DNA of 32,918 nt from Caldithrix abyssi DSM 13497 (GCA_945865405.1 CAMBDS010000028.1:1-32918); one strand, 5' to 3'. Positions 19,662 through 27,673 are shown, numbered from the stretch's first letter. Numbers and translations are program-made. Notes: generated by a model not told the origin, from the letters alone.

Positions 19662-19690
19662 GGACCGACCGGCTCATTGCTGGTCGGTCT
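19662..19690 (+). terminator. Terminator-like hairpin after the outer-membrane protein gene
   Basis: GACCGACC (19663-19670) pairs with GGTCGGTC (19682-19689) around an 11-nt loop, followed by CTCTCATTTC. The stem is GC-rich and strong, but the U tract is interrupted. It separates the poly-Gly/FecR/outer-membrane operon from the cyclase gene and may be only partly efficient. Confidence 0.6.
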
Positions 19691-19736
19691 CTCTCATTTC
19701 TTCAATTCATCTGAAATCAATCAATAAGCTATACTT

Positions 19737-21875
19737 ATGTTTGAAAAAATGAAAAACAAAGGAGCATTGACTCCCACGTTATTAGTCATTGTCGTAGCGA
19801 TGACAGCTTATCTACTCTCTCTAACAGATATGCTTCTCGGCTTGGAGTTACGAATCTATGATATCATTTTTCAACGACGTGGACCAATTCCAGTCGAAGA
19901 TACCCGACTGGCTATTGTTGCAATCGATCAACCTACCTTCGATGTCCTTGCATTCCCCATAGATCGTTTGTATTATGCACAACTTATCGAAAAATTGACT
20001 CTACTCGGCGCAAAGCAGATCATTTTTGATATTCTCTTTACGGGCCCAAGCAATATTCCCGCATCCGACTCCATTTTTAAGCAAGCAATTGAAGGTGCCC
20101 GCAATGTAGTGCTCTGCGGCGAGTTGTCGCTTATTTACCACAACTCAATTAGTAAACCTATAACCAGTCTAATCCCCCCCCATCCATGCGTTCTGCCCAA
20201 GGACGGTAAATGGGGACTGATCAACGACTTGTTTGATCATGACGGAGTTGTTAGGCGTTATCCACTCTTCTTATCTGGGGCAGATACTTCAAGAATCTCA
20301 CTTGGGTTGACGGTTTTTTCACTTGAAAAAGGAGTTCCTGTTAGTGATACCGACAATTTTCGTGATGGAGATTTCCATTACAACGGCGTCGCTATCCCCC
20401 GCGTTCATGATCTCTCTTCGACCTTACTAAACTACAGCGGTCCTGCCGGTACATTTCCCACTTACTCTTTTATTGATGTTGTAAATGGCTCCTACGACCT
20501 TGCCGCGATGTGGTCGGCAATGAGTGAGGAAGAGAGAGAGGTTATGCGAAGTTCCGGAATGGATAGCCTCTTCAAAGTAAATCCCTTCGAAGGTAAAATA
20601 GTCCTTGTCGGAGCTTCAGCGGAAGATCTTCAAGATAACAAGATCACCCCCTTCTTCTCAGCTCTGAACAAGCGACGAACTCCCGGGGTTGAGGTTCATG
20701 CCAATGCATTGCAAATGTTTGCGACAGGAAATTACATAAGGCCAGTCTCACTGCTTTATGTACTGATTTGCGTCCTTTTAGGAAGCCTTGCGACGTTTAT
20801 GATTGGCAAACACTCCACACAATGGAGTGGAATCGCGATTACAGGTGCACTTTTCATAATTATCATGTTTAGCGGTTATATGCTCCTCGTCCACCACGGG
20901 ATGTGGCTACGCCAGGTGCCGCTTCTCGCTGCCGTTGGTTTGGGGTTTCCAACCAATCTACTTTATAGATTCATTCACTCTCAGCGCGAAAAGGCGATGA
21001 TTCGCGGTATGTTCACGCAGTACCTCCCGAAGAGTTACGTACAACTACTGATTCAAAATCCTGAAATGCTTAAACTTGGAGGCGAGCGACGACGAATGAG
21101 CATGTTGTTCAGTGATGTTAAAGGGTTCAGTACGATCTCAGAGAAGCTGACTCCTGAAGAACTTGTCGCACTGTTGAACGAATATCTGACCGCAATGAGC
21201 CGCATAGTTTTCGAATTTGATGGGATGGTTGATAAGTACGAAGGCGATGCAGTCATGGCAGAGTTCGGCGCACCGATCTGGAGTCCCGACCATGCTGCTC
21301 AAGCTTGCCGAACCGCTCTTGGGATGCAGACAAAATTGGCGGAGCTTAGGATTAAATGGAAAGCGGAAGGGCGAAACGAGCTCTACTGTAGGGTTGGCGT
21401 TAATACAGGTGACGTAATCGTAGGAAATATGGGATCCGATGAAAAGTTTGACTACACCGTAATGGGTGATGCAGTGAACCTTGCCAGTCGTCTCGAAGGC
21501 GCCAATAAAGAGTACGGAACGGCGATCATGATTGGATACAATACCTGGCTTGACGTCAAAGATACTTTCATCACCCGGCCTCTCGATCTCTTGCGGGTGG
21601 TAGGAAAGCTTGAACCTGTCGCCGTCCATGAGTTGATTGCTGAAAAACCTGAAGATGTCACACCTGAAAGGTTACAAGTAGCAGAGATATACACCCGTGG
21701 CATCGAATTATATAGAAAAATGAAATTCAATGAAGCTCGTCAGTTGTTCGAGGAAGCGCTCGCCATTGACCCAAAAGACGGACCAGCAAAAGTTTACGTT
21801 GGCAGGTGCGACCTCTACCTCGGCGCACCGCCCGGGGATGATTGGGACGGTGTCTGGATACTAACCTCGAAGTAA
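19737..21875 (+). CDS. CHASE2-domain adenylate/guanylate cyclase
   Basis: The protein has 712 residues. One membrane helix (about 13-33) precedes an extracytoplasmic CHASE2 sensor domain (about 38-335; 'TRLAIVAIDQPTFD...LIEKLTLLGAKQIIFDILF' is typical). Three helices follow (about 338-412), then a class III nucleotide cyclase (about 450-640). The catalytic parts are present: metal-binding Asp in LFSDVKGFSTIS, then DKYEGDAVMAEFGAP with the second metal-binding Asp, and DYTVMGDAVNLASRLEG with the transition-state Asn/Arg. Lys in 'DKYEGD' and Asp in 'FDYTVMGD' favour ATP, hence cyclic AMP. The C-terminus resembles one TPR unit (FNEARQLFEEALAIDPKDG). It probably senses envelope or external signals and makes a second messenger. 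It follows the FecR-containing operon after a hairpin. Confidence 0.93.
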   Translation: MFEKMKNKGALTPTLLVIVVAMTAYLLSLTDMLLGLELRIYDIIFQRRGPIPVEDTRLAIVAIDQPTFDVLAFPIDRLYYAQLIEKLTLLGAKQIIFDILFTGPSNIPASDSIFKQAIEGARNVVLCGELSLIYHNSISKPITSLIPPHPCVLPKDGKWGLINDLFDHDGVVRRYPLFLSGADTSRISLGLTVFSLEKGVPVSDTDNFRDGDFHYNGVAIPRVHDLSSTLLNYSGPAGTFPTYSFIDVVNGSYDLAAMWSAMSEEEREVMRSSGMDSLFKVNPFEGKIVLVGASAEDLQDNKITPFFSALNKRRTPGVEVHANALQMFATGNYIRPVSLLYVLICVLLGSLATFMIGKHSTQWSGIAITGALFIIIMFSGYMLLVHHGMWLRQVPLLAAVGLGFPTNLLYRFIHSQREKAMIRGMFTQYLPKSYVQLLIQNPEMLKLGGERRRMSMLFSDVKGFSTISEKLTPEELVALLNEYLTAMSRIVFEFDGMVDKYEGDAVMAEFGAPIWSPDHAAQACRTALGMQTKLAELRIKWKAEGRNELYCRVGVNTGDVIVGNMGSDEKFDYTVMGDAVNLASRLEGANKEYGTAIMIGYNTWLDVKDTFITRPLDLLRVVGKLEPVAVHELIAEKPEDVTPERLQVAEIYTRGIELYRKMKFNEARQLFEEALAIDPKDGPAKVYVGRCDLYLGAPPGDDWDGVWILTSK

Positions 21876-21892
21876 GTAAGACCGATGATGAT

Positions 21893-21921
21893 TTGCCTCC
21901 GGCAAAATCCCGTGTTATATT
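21893..21921 (+). promoter_or_regulatory. Sigma70-type promoter of the cobalamin-controlled unit
   Basis: TTGCCT (21893-21898) and TATATT (21916-21921) are separated by exactly 17 nt and lie about 35 nt upstream of the riboswitch aptamer. The -35 box also lies in a short inverted repeat (TTGCC-TCC-GGCAA), which could be part of a weak terminator for the preceding cyclase gene. Confidence 0.6.
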
Positions 21922-21956
21922 TGTTTCGTAAAGATTGTTCTTTAAATCATCGACAG

Positions 21957-22180
21957 GTTTGATTGCGGCTCAAGTTGATGTGCCTCCAACCCCCGGAGAA
22001 TACATCAGTTTGAGCAGGAATCCCGTGTAAATCGGGAACGGCCCCCGCCGCTGTAAGCGTTGACAAGAACGGCATTTTGCCACTGGTTTGAGGGATCTCA
22101 ATCAATTTGAGGTTCTCATACTGGGAAGGCGCTGTTTACGGAAGACGCGCGAAGTCAGAAAACACGCACAAACCTGATCG
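21957..22180 (+). ncRNA. Cobalamin (AdoCbl) riboswitch aptamer
   Basis: The leader carries the conserved cobalamin-riboswitch core. The core includes GGAATCCCGTGTAAATCGGG at 22017-22036, then AACGG, CCCGCCGCTGTAAG (22044-22057) and a central CCACTG. Further on come CTGGGAAGGCG (22121-22131) and GAAGACGCGCGAAGTCAGAA (22141-22160). A peripheral helix is formed by CTCAA-gt-TGATGT pairing with ACATCA-gt-TTGAG (21969-22014). Cobalamin riboswitches turn off B12 uptake or synthesis genes when adenosylcobalamin is plentiful. The downstream gene is a TonB-dependent receptor, as expected for B12 import. Exact ends of the aptamer are approximate. Confidence 0.95.
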
Positions 22181-22205
22181 CTTTCCTTAACGGGGTTAAG
22201 GAGGG
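22181..22205 (+). promoter_or_regulatory. Riboswitch expression platform: hairpin covering the Shine-Dalgarno
   Basis: CTTTCCTTAAC (22181-22191) can pair with GTTAAGGAGGG (22195-22205) to give 11 consecutive pairs (two G-U) around a GGG loop. The right arm contains the whole ribosome-binding site AAGGAGGG (22198-22205), 4 nt before the ATG at 22210. When formed, the hairpin would hide the ribosome-binding site, so control is predicted to be at translation initiation. There is no U tract to suggest transcription termination. Confidence 0.8.
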
Positions 22206-22209
22206 TGCA

Positions 22210-24510
22210 ATGGCTCACGTCCATTCTCCCACCCGTTCAATTTTGGCGGGTTTTTCATTATATCTCAATAAAATAGCCTCAAGTCATAAGCCGCAACGAT
22301 TGCCAGAATATGCGATGCTGTGCGTTCTATTCTTATCGATGTCCGCTTTTGCAGAAGTTGGAGTATCACTGATAGGAATGGTCGTCGATTCGGCAGGAAT
22401 GCCCGTTCAGGGTGCTTCGGTCATAGCGGACCCAAGTGAAATGATTGCAATAAGCGACTGGTCAGGCTCGTTCGAACTGAGTGGGCTGACAGATGGACGC
22501 TACAATCTCACTGTTTCGCATCTCGGATTTGCACTCGTTCATTTAGGCGCAATTAGAGTTCGAAAAGGTGAAATTTCGCGGATCCGCATTTCTATGGCGA
22601 GTGCACCAATTTTGCTTCCAGATGCAGAAATCATCACCTACCAACATTCGAACGGCCTGATAGCAAATTCAGAAATTCTTATTTCGCGAAAGGATTGGGA
22701 GGCATCTGGCGCAAGGGACTTGGGAGACGCGTTACGCCAGGCTCCCGGCGTCACAGTCCTCGAGGGCGGTGGAATGACTCGCATAACGATCAGAGGCAGT
22801 CCATCCCGCACTGTGGAAATCGATAGGGACGGCATTCCGCTGCAGGACGTGTCAACAGGAGAAGCCGACCTATCCTCTATCCGACTCGAAGACCTCGACG
22901 CAATCGGTATCGAACCAACAGGTGCTGGTGGCAAAGTTCACCTTATCAGTCGTGAGTTAATCCCTGTTGAATCAAAAGGAAAGATCGTTAGTGGATCTAT
23001 GGAAGGGTACTCAACCAAAGGTTTGCGTGTCGATGCGGCCTATGGTTTCGATATATGGAATTCCAGTCTGGAATTCGGCCTGGGAGGTACCAGTGATCAG
23101 GGCGATTACCAATACACTCTTGACGATGGCTCTCGACATGACAGAATCAATAACGGATCTGAGTCTTTCTCTGGTCACGGTAGGATTGGCTGGCAAATTG
23201 GAGTAGTGAAGGTCACCGGAGCGGTTTACCTTGACCAGTTTGACAGAGGCATTCCGAACCTTACCTATGATCCTCCTACGCCCGATGCGAGTTTAGACAG
23301 CAAGAGGTTTACCACCCGTGTTGGTGCTTCGCTGCCGTCCAATAACAATCATGTTGATTTGTTCCTCTATACTCAACATTACAGTGGTGAGTATGACAAC
23401 CCAGAGTTCCAGATTCATCCTGAAACGGGGCAGACACTCCACTTTAATCCTGAAAATACAACACAGAAGGGATCGAGAGTTGGACTCACTTTGAATTACT
23501 TTCAAAGGGTATGGAGTACTAACGCACGGATAAACTTGCGACTGCTGCAAGACGAGTTTATCGGCAAGGACATCACAAACAATCGCGTAAATGTTGGAGT
23601 AGGTTACGGATCGGCTACGCGGAACACTTTGGAAGTTGAATCTGGACTAAAGTTTAATAAAAACCTGAAAAACTGGTCGTTTGCACTTTCGCCGGAGGTT
23701 ACACTCAACAGTATCAATGATGAAGGCGGAAGCAAATACAATAATTCCCTCCCTTCACTTTACGGATCCATAGAAAGACATTTTGGTTGGGGAACTTCAT
23801 TAATCGGATTCCGGTACGGACGCAGTGTTATTGTGCCCGCATTCAATGCGCTACTCATCGCCGAAAGTCACTACGCAGTCGGAAACCGCAATCTGAAGCC
23901 TGAGCGCGGCGAATCGTTCGGAATGAACTTTGAGGTTTCTGTCGATTCCAAATTTGTGAATAGCAATTTTACCGTTACTTCCTTCCAAAGAAAAATTACT
24001 GATTTAATAGTATGGCAACGAAATTCTTTTGCAAAGTATTATCCTGACAACATTTCAGCTACTTTCGCCAGAGGTATGGAGACTACACTTTCTATCTCAC
24101 TATTGAATGATGAATTGAACGCTTTTGCCAATTATATTTATAACAAATCGACAATTGAAACTCCGGGCGATATTAATCGAGGGAACTTTACCCCGTTGAA
24201 CCCGACCCACAGCGGTTCGGCATCAATTAACTTCAGGCCTAATCGATGGGGAGTTGTTCTTGGTGGTAGGTGGGTGGGGCGAAGGTATTCGACAATGTCT
24301 AATTTTGACCCCATTTCTACAGCCGGGATGGGATTACCACCCTATTCGCTTTATGACCTCGAATTAGATTATTCATTATTTTATAGTGTTGGAAAAGCAA
24401 TTTTTACGGCTGGTTTGGACAATATTTTAGGAAGTGAGTACAGGATTATCGAACGCAGCCCGATGCCGGGCAGAATCATCTACCTCCGCGCCACTGCGGA
24501 GATCAATTGA
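22210..24510 (+). CDS. TonB-dependent receptor, probable cobalamin (BtuB-like) transporter
   Basis: The protein has 766 residues. A signal peptide (core AMLCVLFLSMSAFA) ends near residue 49. A carboxypeptidase-regulatory-like domain follows (about 52-140; 'GMVVDSAGMPVQGASVIADPS...GSFELSGLTDGRYNLTVSHLGF'), as in many Bacteroidetes-type receptors. Next come a plug (about 150-245; 'DLGDALRQAPGVTVLEGGGMTRITIRGSPSRTVEIDRDGIPL') and a barrel with the receptor signature 'AVGNRNLKPERGESFGMNFE'. The end is 'PGRIIYLRATAEIN'. The cobalamin riboswitch directly upstream and the strong ribosome-binding site it controls make B12 or a corrinoid the likely substrate. No TonB/ExbBD or BtuCDF genes are in the window. 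The next gene follows at once and is co-expressed. Confidence 0.92.
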   Translation: MAHVHSPTRSILAGFSLYLNKIASSHKPQRLPEYAMLCVLFLSMSAFAEVGVSLIGMVVDSAGMPVQGASVIADPSEMIAISDWSGSFELSGLTDGRYNLTVSHLGFALVHLGAIRVRKGEISRIRISMASAPILLPDAEIITYQHSNGLIANSEILISRKDWEASGARDLGDALRQAPGVTVLEGGGMTRITIRGSPSRTVEIDRDGIPLQDVSTGEADLSSIRLEDLDAIGIEPTGAGGKVHLISRELIPVESKGKIVSGSMEGYSTKGLRVDAAYGFDIWNSSLEFGLGGTSDQGDYQYTLDDGSRHDRINNGSESFSGHGRIGWQIGVVKVTGAVYLDQFDRGIPNLTYDPPTPDASLDSKRFTTRVGASLPSNNNHVDLFLYTQHYSGEYDNPEFQIHPETGQTLHFNPENTTQKGSRVGLTLNYFQRVWSTNARINLRLLQDEFIGKDITNNRVNVGVGYGSATRNTLEVESGLKFNKNLKNWSFALSPEVTLNSINDEGGSKYNNSLPSLYGSIERHFGWGTSLIGFRYGRSVIVPAFNALLIAESHYAVGNRNLKPERGESFGMNFEVSVDSKFVNSNFTVTSFQRKITDLIVWQRNSFAKYYPDNISATFARGMETTLSISLLNDELNAFANYIYNKSTIETPGDINRGNFTPLNPTHSGSASINFRPNRWGVVLGGRWVGRRYSTMSNFDPISTAGMGLPPYSLYDLELDYSLFYSVGKAIFTAGLDNILGSEYRIIERSPMPGRIIYLRATAEIN

Positions 24511-24530
24511 ACCCGAAAGGAACCAAATTC

Positions 24531-25601
24531 ATGAGAATTTCTCTCACTAACAATCTTCTTCTGACAATCTTATTTGCTGCATTCGCAGCGATAAACCTCT
24601 GGGGTTGCGGAGATAGCGTCACTCAACCGCCTCCACCACCACCTGGCCCGGGACCGATGCTTTTCGTCGCCAATGACGGCAGCGGGACGGGCTATCTGTC
24701 AGGGATTGACCTCGATAGCTCCAACTCTGTTAGACAAGGTGTTGCTGGTTTGGGACGCGTCCCGAACAGCATCATCAGACAGGGCGATAAAGTCTTTGTT
24801 TTGAATTCCAATTCACAGGACATCAATATCCTGCAACTCTCCGACTCAAATCTCGTCCGTTCCATCGATACGGTCGATGTAAGTTTTGGCGGAGCAAGAT
24901 CACCAGCATACGCAGCATTGGCGGCAACCGGCGACATCTATATCTCCAACTTCGATGACAACTCTGTCGCCATTTTGAAGACATCTACTCTTACCATTTC
25001 TCACATTATTCCCAATGTCGGAAATGGTCCACAGGGAGTATTGGCGCACGGCGATAAGGTCTACGTCTGTATAAGCGGTTATCATAATGACGAATTAATC
25101 GACTCATCAGGTTCTGTAGCAGTAATATCTACCGTCAGTAAAGAAGTCATCTATCATATTCCAGTAGGTGTAAATCCCCAGTTCCTGATCGAGGACAATT
25201 CAGGTATCGTTCATGTTGTTTGCACTGGAACATACGGCGATGACAACGGCGAAATCTATAAATTCAGTGCCCGTGCGGATACCATTACACAGGTCATCAA
25301 TATCGGCGGCTATCCAGGGGACATCGCAATTTCCGGATCGTTTGCCTATCTGGCAAATTGGGGTGATGCAAATAATGGGTTCCTTTATCGTTACGAAATC
25401 ACGACAGGACGTATTTTAAACAGTCCATCGAGTCCGATTCTTGTCTCAACTGGAGCATCAAGAATAGTCGCTCGGGCGGATGGATCGATTTTTGTCTCTT
25501 GCTGGCAGGCTGACAAAGTAGATGAGGTGGTAGGTACTACAAGACGAAGGAGTTGGTCGGCGGGTGATGGACCTGGCCCAATGTTTATATTTGAGCATTG
25601 A
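24531..25601 (+). CDS. YncE-like beta-propeller lipoprotein, probable partner of the B12 receptor
   Basis: From the ATG at 24531 this is a 356-residue protein with the lipobox INLWGC (Cys26), a proline-rich linker (PPPPPPGPGP) and a repeated beta-propeller body. Propeller-like blades read 'VFVLNSNSQDINILQL', 'IYISNFDDNSVAILKTSTL', 'VYVCISGYHNDE...GSVAVIS' and 'AYLANWGDANNGFLYRYEI', as in YncE/surface-propeller proteins. AAAGGA lies 9 nt before this ATG. An in-frame TTG at 24507 overlaps the receptor's TGA and is an alternative start. The shared riboswitch transcript suggests a role with the receptor, such as surface binding of corrinoids. That role is inference. Confidence 0.85.
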   Translation: MRISLTNNLLLTILFAAFAAINLWGCGDSVTQPPPPPPGPGPMLFVANDGSGTGYLSGIDLDSSNSVRQGVAGLGRVPNSIIRQGDKVFVLNSNSQDINILQLSDSNLVRSIDTVDVSFGGARSPAYAALAATGDIYISNFDDNSVAILKTSTLTISHIIPNVGNGPQGVLAHGDKVYVCISGYHNDELIDSSGSVAVISTVSKEVIYHIPVGVNPQFLIEDNSGIVHVVCTGTYGDDNGEIYKFSARADTITQVINIGGYPGDIAISGSFAYLANWGDANNGFLYRYEITTGRILNSPSSPILVSTGASRIVARADGSIFVSCWQADKVDEVVGTTRRRSWSAGDGPGPMFIFEH

Positions 25602-25622
25602 TTTTGCGGAGAAACTCTTGTA

Positions 25623-25677
25623 ACTTGGTGACAACTATAGTGCGTCACTCTGACAAACGGAATAGTTATCACCAAGT
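25623..25677. repeat. Long inverted repeat between the propeller lipoprotein and the next gene
   Basis: ACTTGGTGACAACTAT (25623-25638) and ATAGTTATCACCAAGT (25662-25677) are inverted copies matching at 15 of 16 positions, separated by 23 nt. There is no U tract after it. It may be a regulatory stem, an mRNA-stabilising structure or a protein-binding site. The ribosome-binding site AAGGAG of the following gene lies just downstream. Confidence 0.75.
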
Positions 25678-25713
25678 CTATAAGCCTTAAAGGTTTCTTC
25701 AAGGAGATCTGCT

Positions 25714-26184
25714 ATGTTCGCGGCCGTTTCCATTTCCCGGATTGCGATTAATCTCACAATTGTTTCGCTCCTGACTCTTTCGACTATAGCTCTAACCGGG
25801 TGTGGTGGAAAGAAGATGATCCCTCGCGATGTAAAAGATTACATGGAAGCCGAATTCAAGGTTGACCGACGGAATTTCGACGTAACATTGCCGTTTCGGA
25901 CAACTCTAATCAGACGCTCAAACTCAGTTCCGCTACTGTCTGCGCGGGACGGGCAGGCGGAGTTCATCGGGAAGTTCTTCGGATACTGTCAAAGGGATGG
26001 CGTTACCAATTTCCAGAATGACACGTTACTCTTCCTTTTCCGTCTTGACAGCAACCCCGACATCAATCTGAAGTATTTCAGCACTGCCGATGATGCGCGC
26101 GAAGTAGTCAAAGGCGGCATGGACATCGACACGTTTATCGAGCGCTGTATCAAAGAGGAGAACTGGTCAGGGGATCTGGGTTAG
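25714..26184 (+). CDS. Small predicted lipoprotein of unknown function
   Basis: This 156-residue protein has a signal peptide and lipobox ALTGC (Cys30), preceded by AAGGAG 7 nt before the ATG. The mature part starts GGKKMIPRDVKDYMEAEF and contains two more cysteines (in FGYCQRDGV and ERCIKEENW). I recognise no domain. The stop codon is immediately followed by the GTG of the next gene, so the two are translated as a pair. It is probably anchored in the outer membrane or periplasmic face. Confidence 0.8.
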   Translation: MFAAVSISRIAINLTIVSLLTLSTIALTGCGGKKMIPRDVKDYMEAEFKVDRRNFDVTLPFRTTLIRRSNSVPLLSARDGQAEFIGKFFGYCQRDGVTNFQNDTLLFLFRLDSNPDINLKYFSTADDAREVVKGGMDIDTFIERCIKEENWSGDLG

Positions 26185-26643
26185 GTGGGTGAGACCAACT
26201 ACCAGCACCGTCAAAGTGGCAAAATGCTGAAGGTCGTGATGCTCATTTTGGTGGTCATCATGGGCTACATGATCTTCACACAACCCGGCATTCCCGGTCA
26301 ATTTGGGATATTGACCTTGGGAGTCATCCTAATAGTATCATGGTTGTTTGGAAGTCTCAATGTATTAGTCAGCTCCCGCGAGATTGCCGTCGCGTTTGGA
26401 CCGGGCTGGATCAAGCGACGCATCGCTGTTTCCAGCATCGTCAGCGTAAAAATAGTGCAGAACAGTTGGCTGCTCGGCTGGGGTATTCGCGTCATCCCCA
26501 ACGGACTGATGTTCAACATCGCCGGATTCGATGCGGTCGAATTGGAGCTTAGGAATGGCGGGGTGTTTCGGATTGGTACCGATGAACCGGCAAGGCTTGA
26601 ATCGGCTATTCGCGAAGCAATGCAGATGAAGGGCGTTTACTAA
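26185..26643 (+). CDS. Small membrane protein with a possible PH-like C-terminal domain
   Basis: This 152-residue protein starts at a GTG touching the stop codon of the preceding lipoprotein gene; Met14 (26224) is an alternative start. Two hydrophobic helices (about 15-31 and 40-58: 'MLKVVMLILVVIMGYMIF' and 'FGILTLGVILIVSWLFG') precede a beta-rich region. That region reads 'REIAVAFGPGWIKRRIAVSSIVSVKIVQNSW...FDAVELELRNGGVFRIGTDEPARLESAIREA', the usual look of a bacterial PH-like domain ending in a helix. Function is unknown. A strong terminator follows 30 nt later. Confidence 0.78.
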   Translation: MGETNYQHRQSGKMLKVVMLILVVIMGYMIFTQPGIPGQFGILTLGVILIVSWLFGSLNVLVSSREIAVAFGPGWIKRRIAVSSIVSVKIVQNSWLLGWGIRVIPNGLMFNIAGFDAVELELRNGGVFRIGTDEPARLESAIREAMQMKGVY

Positions 26644-26672
26644 AGGTTCTTCAGAGTATGCCTGAAAAATAG

Positions 26673-26709
26673 AAACCGTCATCCGTTAGCTAACGGATGA
26701 CGGTTTTGC
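26673..26709. terminator. Bidirectional Rho-independent terminator
   Basis: A perfect 17-bp palindrome centred at 26689/26690 (AAACCGTCATCCGTTAG paired with its complement, 26673-26706) is followed on the plus strand by TTTTGCTTT. On the minus strand the tail is TTTCTATTTTTC. It sits between two convergent genes, as expected for a shared terminator. Confidence 0.85.
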
Positions 26710-26727
26710 TTTACATCTATTGTTTAA

Positions 26728-26937
26728 TCAACCAACGAATTTGTAGCCACTCGCATTGACAGCACTGGCAACAACCTCCGGAGTAACTTCACCGGAAGCA
26801 TACGATAACCGAAGCGTTCCAAGTTTTGCGTCTGCCTTGGCTTCTGTTACGCCCGGAACCTTCATCACGGCGAGTTCGACTGATCTTTCGCAGCCGCCGC
26901 AGGACATTCCCTGGATTTTGTAAATTGCGCTTATCAT
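26728..26937 (-). CDS. Heavy-metal-associated (HMA/CopZ-like) small protein
   Basis: This 69-residue protein is one HMA domain: the metal-binding motif GMSCGGC has Cys13 and Cys16, followed by 'VELAVMKVPGV..A.ADAKLGTLRLSY' and a C-terminal 'NASGYKF'. Such proteins bind Cu(I) or similar soft metals through the two cysteines and pass them to ATPases or enzymes. It is the last gene of the minus-strand operon starting with the IscA-like gene, and its ATG overlaps the stop of the DUF2480 gene (ATGA). No copper ATPase is nearby, so delivery to a neighbour or metal buffering is possible. Confidence 0.92.
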   Translation of the reverse strand: MISAIYKIQGMSCGGCERSVELAVMKVPGVTEAKADAKLGTLRLSYASGEVTPEVVASAVNASGYKFVG

Positions 26938-27278
26938 TTGGCAGGAGCCAGAAGTGCTGCTTCTTGTATGATGCTCTCTTCTTCATGAAGTGGCACATCT
27001 TTGCGACGGAAAACCACTATCGGCGCGCACTCCTCGCCGTAAGCGACCATCCGCGGATTGTTGCCCAGATTAGCAAGCACCAGCATAAATGCCCACGGTG
27101 GAATCGGAACCCGCCCGCAACCCTTGACAAGAACCCGTTTATCGGCAAATTTAGTCCAGTCCTCACGGCGGATGGCGTCCCGGAACTCCGTCTCTTTGAA
27201 TGGCCCGCCTTGCAGATAACCTCGTATATCGATCAATTCAAAAAGCTGACCGCTCTTTTTGGGAGCCGGTGTGATCAT
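26934..27278 (-). CDS. DUF2480-family protein
   Basis: The protein has 114 residues. It matches DUF2480 in 'IDIRGYLQGGPFKETEFRDAIRREDWTKFADKRVLVKGC' and 'VPIPPWAFMLVLANLG...VAYGE'. The family is typical of Bacteroidetes and relatives, often close to Fe-S assembly (suf) genes, but its biochemical role is not established. This copy is shorter than the roughly 160 residues I associate with the family. Cysteines occur in KGCGRVP and EECAPIV. The ATG overlaps the preceding gene's stop by 4 nt (ATGA), and its own stop overlaps the HMA gene in the same way. Confidence 0.8.
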   Translation of the reverse strand: MITPAPKKSGQLFELIDIRGYLQGGPFKETEFRDAIRREDWTKFADKRVLVKGCGRVPIPPWAFMLVLANLGNNPRMVAYGEECAPIVVFRRKDVPLHEEESIIQEAALLAPAK

Positions 27279-27658
27279 TTTCTCTCCAACTTGAGGAAGT
27301 AACGATAATCCTCAAGTTTTTCGATGACTATTGTGTTGCCTGGTTGTAACTCCGCCGCGACAACCCATTTTCCGGTACCACGATTGCGCGATTTGTTACG
27401 GAATACTTTGGAATCGCTGGTAATATCAGTTGTGAATGACCAACCCTGATCGGTGTCGATGGTCAGTTTGCGAGCCTTGATTGTGACCGGCTGCGCTCGA
27501 TCAAATTCGGGTGCCCCGATAGAATCAGGTGGAAAAAAGCTAAGAATGCCAAACAACGGTATAGACTTTTCCAGAAACCAGATGTTCCTCGCCGTTACTT
27601 CGATAGACTTGCGTTCGCGGGCAACTTTGTCCGGTTTACTTTCAGGAATCTCATTCAA
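27275..27658 (-). CDS. Hypothetical protein in the Fe-S/thiol operon
   Basis: This is a 127-residue protein of unknown family. It starts with a charged segment (MNEIPESKPDKVARERKSIE), followed by a hydrophobic-aromatic stretch (NIWFLEKSIPLFGILSFF). The C-terminal half reads like a small beta barrel: 'VTIKARKLTIDTDQGWSFTTDIT...GTGKWVVAAELQPGNTIVIEKLEDYRYFLKLERK'. This faintly recalls B3-type pseudobarrel domains, which I cannot confirm. It contains no cysteine or histidine, so metal binding is unlikely. The start is TTG with no clear ribosome-binding site, 15 nt after the bacilliredoxin gene, so translation is probably coupled. The stop overlaps the DUF2480 ATG. Confidence 0.75.
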   Translation of the reverse strand: MNEIPESKPDKVARERKSIEVTARNIWFLEKSIPLFGILSFFPPDSIGAPEFDRAQPVTIKARKLTIDTDQGWSFTTDITSDSKVFRNKSRNRGTGKWVVAAELQPGNTIVIEKLEDYRYFLKLERK

Positions 27659-27673
27659 AGCCGTTAAATCGAT

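Noticed and set aside
21138-21629. 163-residue minus-strand open frame inside the cyclase gene
   Set aside because: It lies fully antisense to the conserved cyclase domain and resembles no protein.
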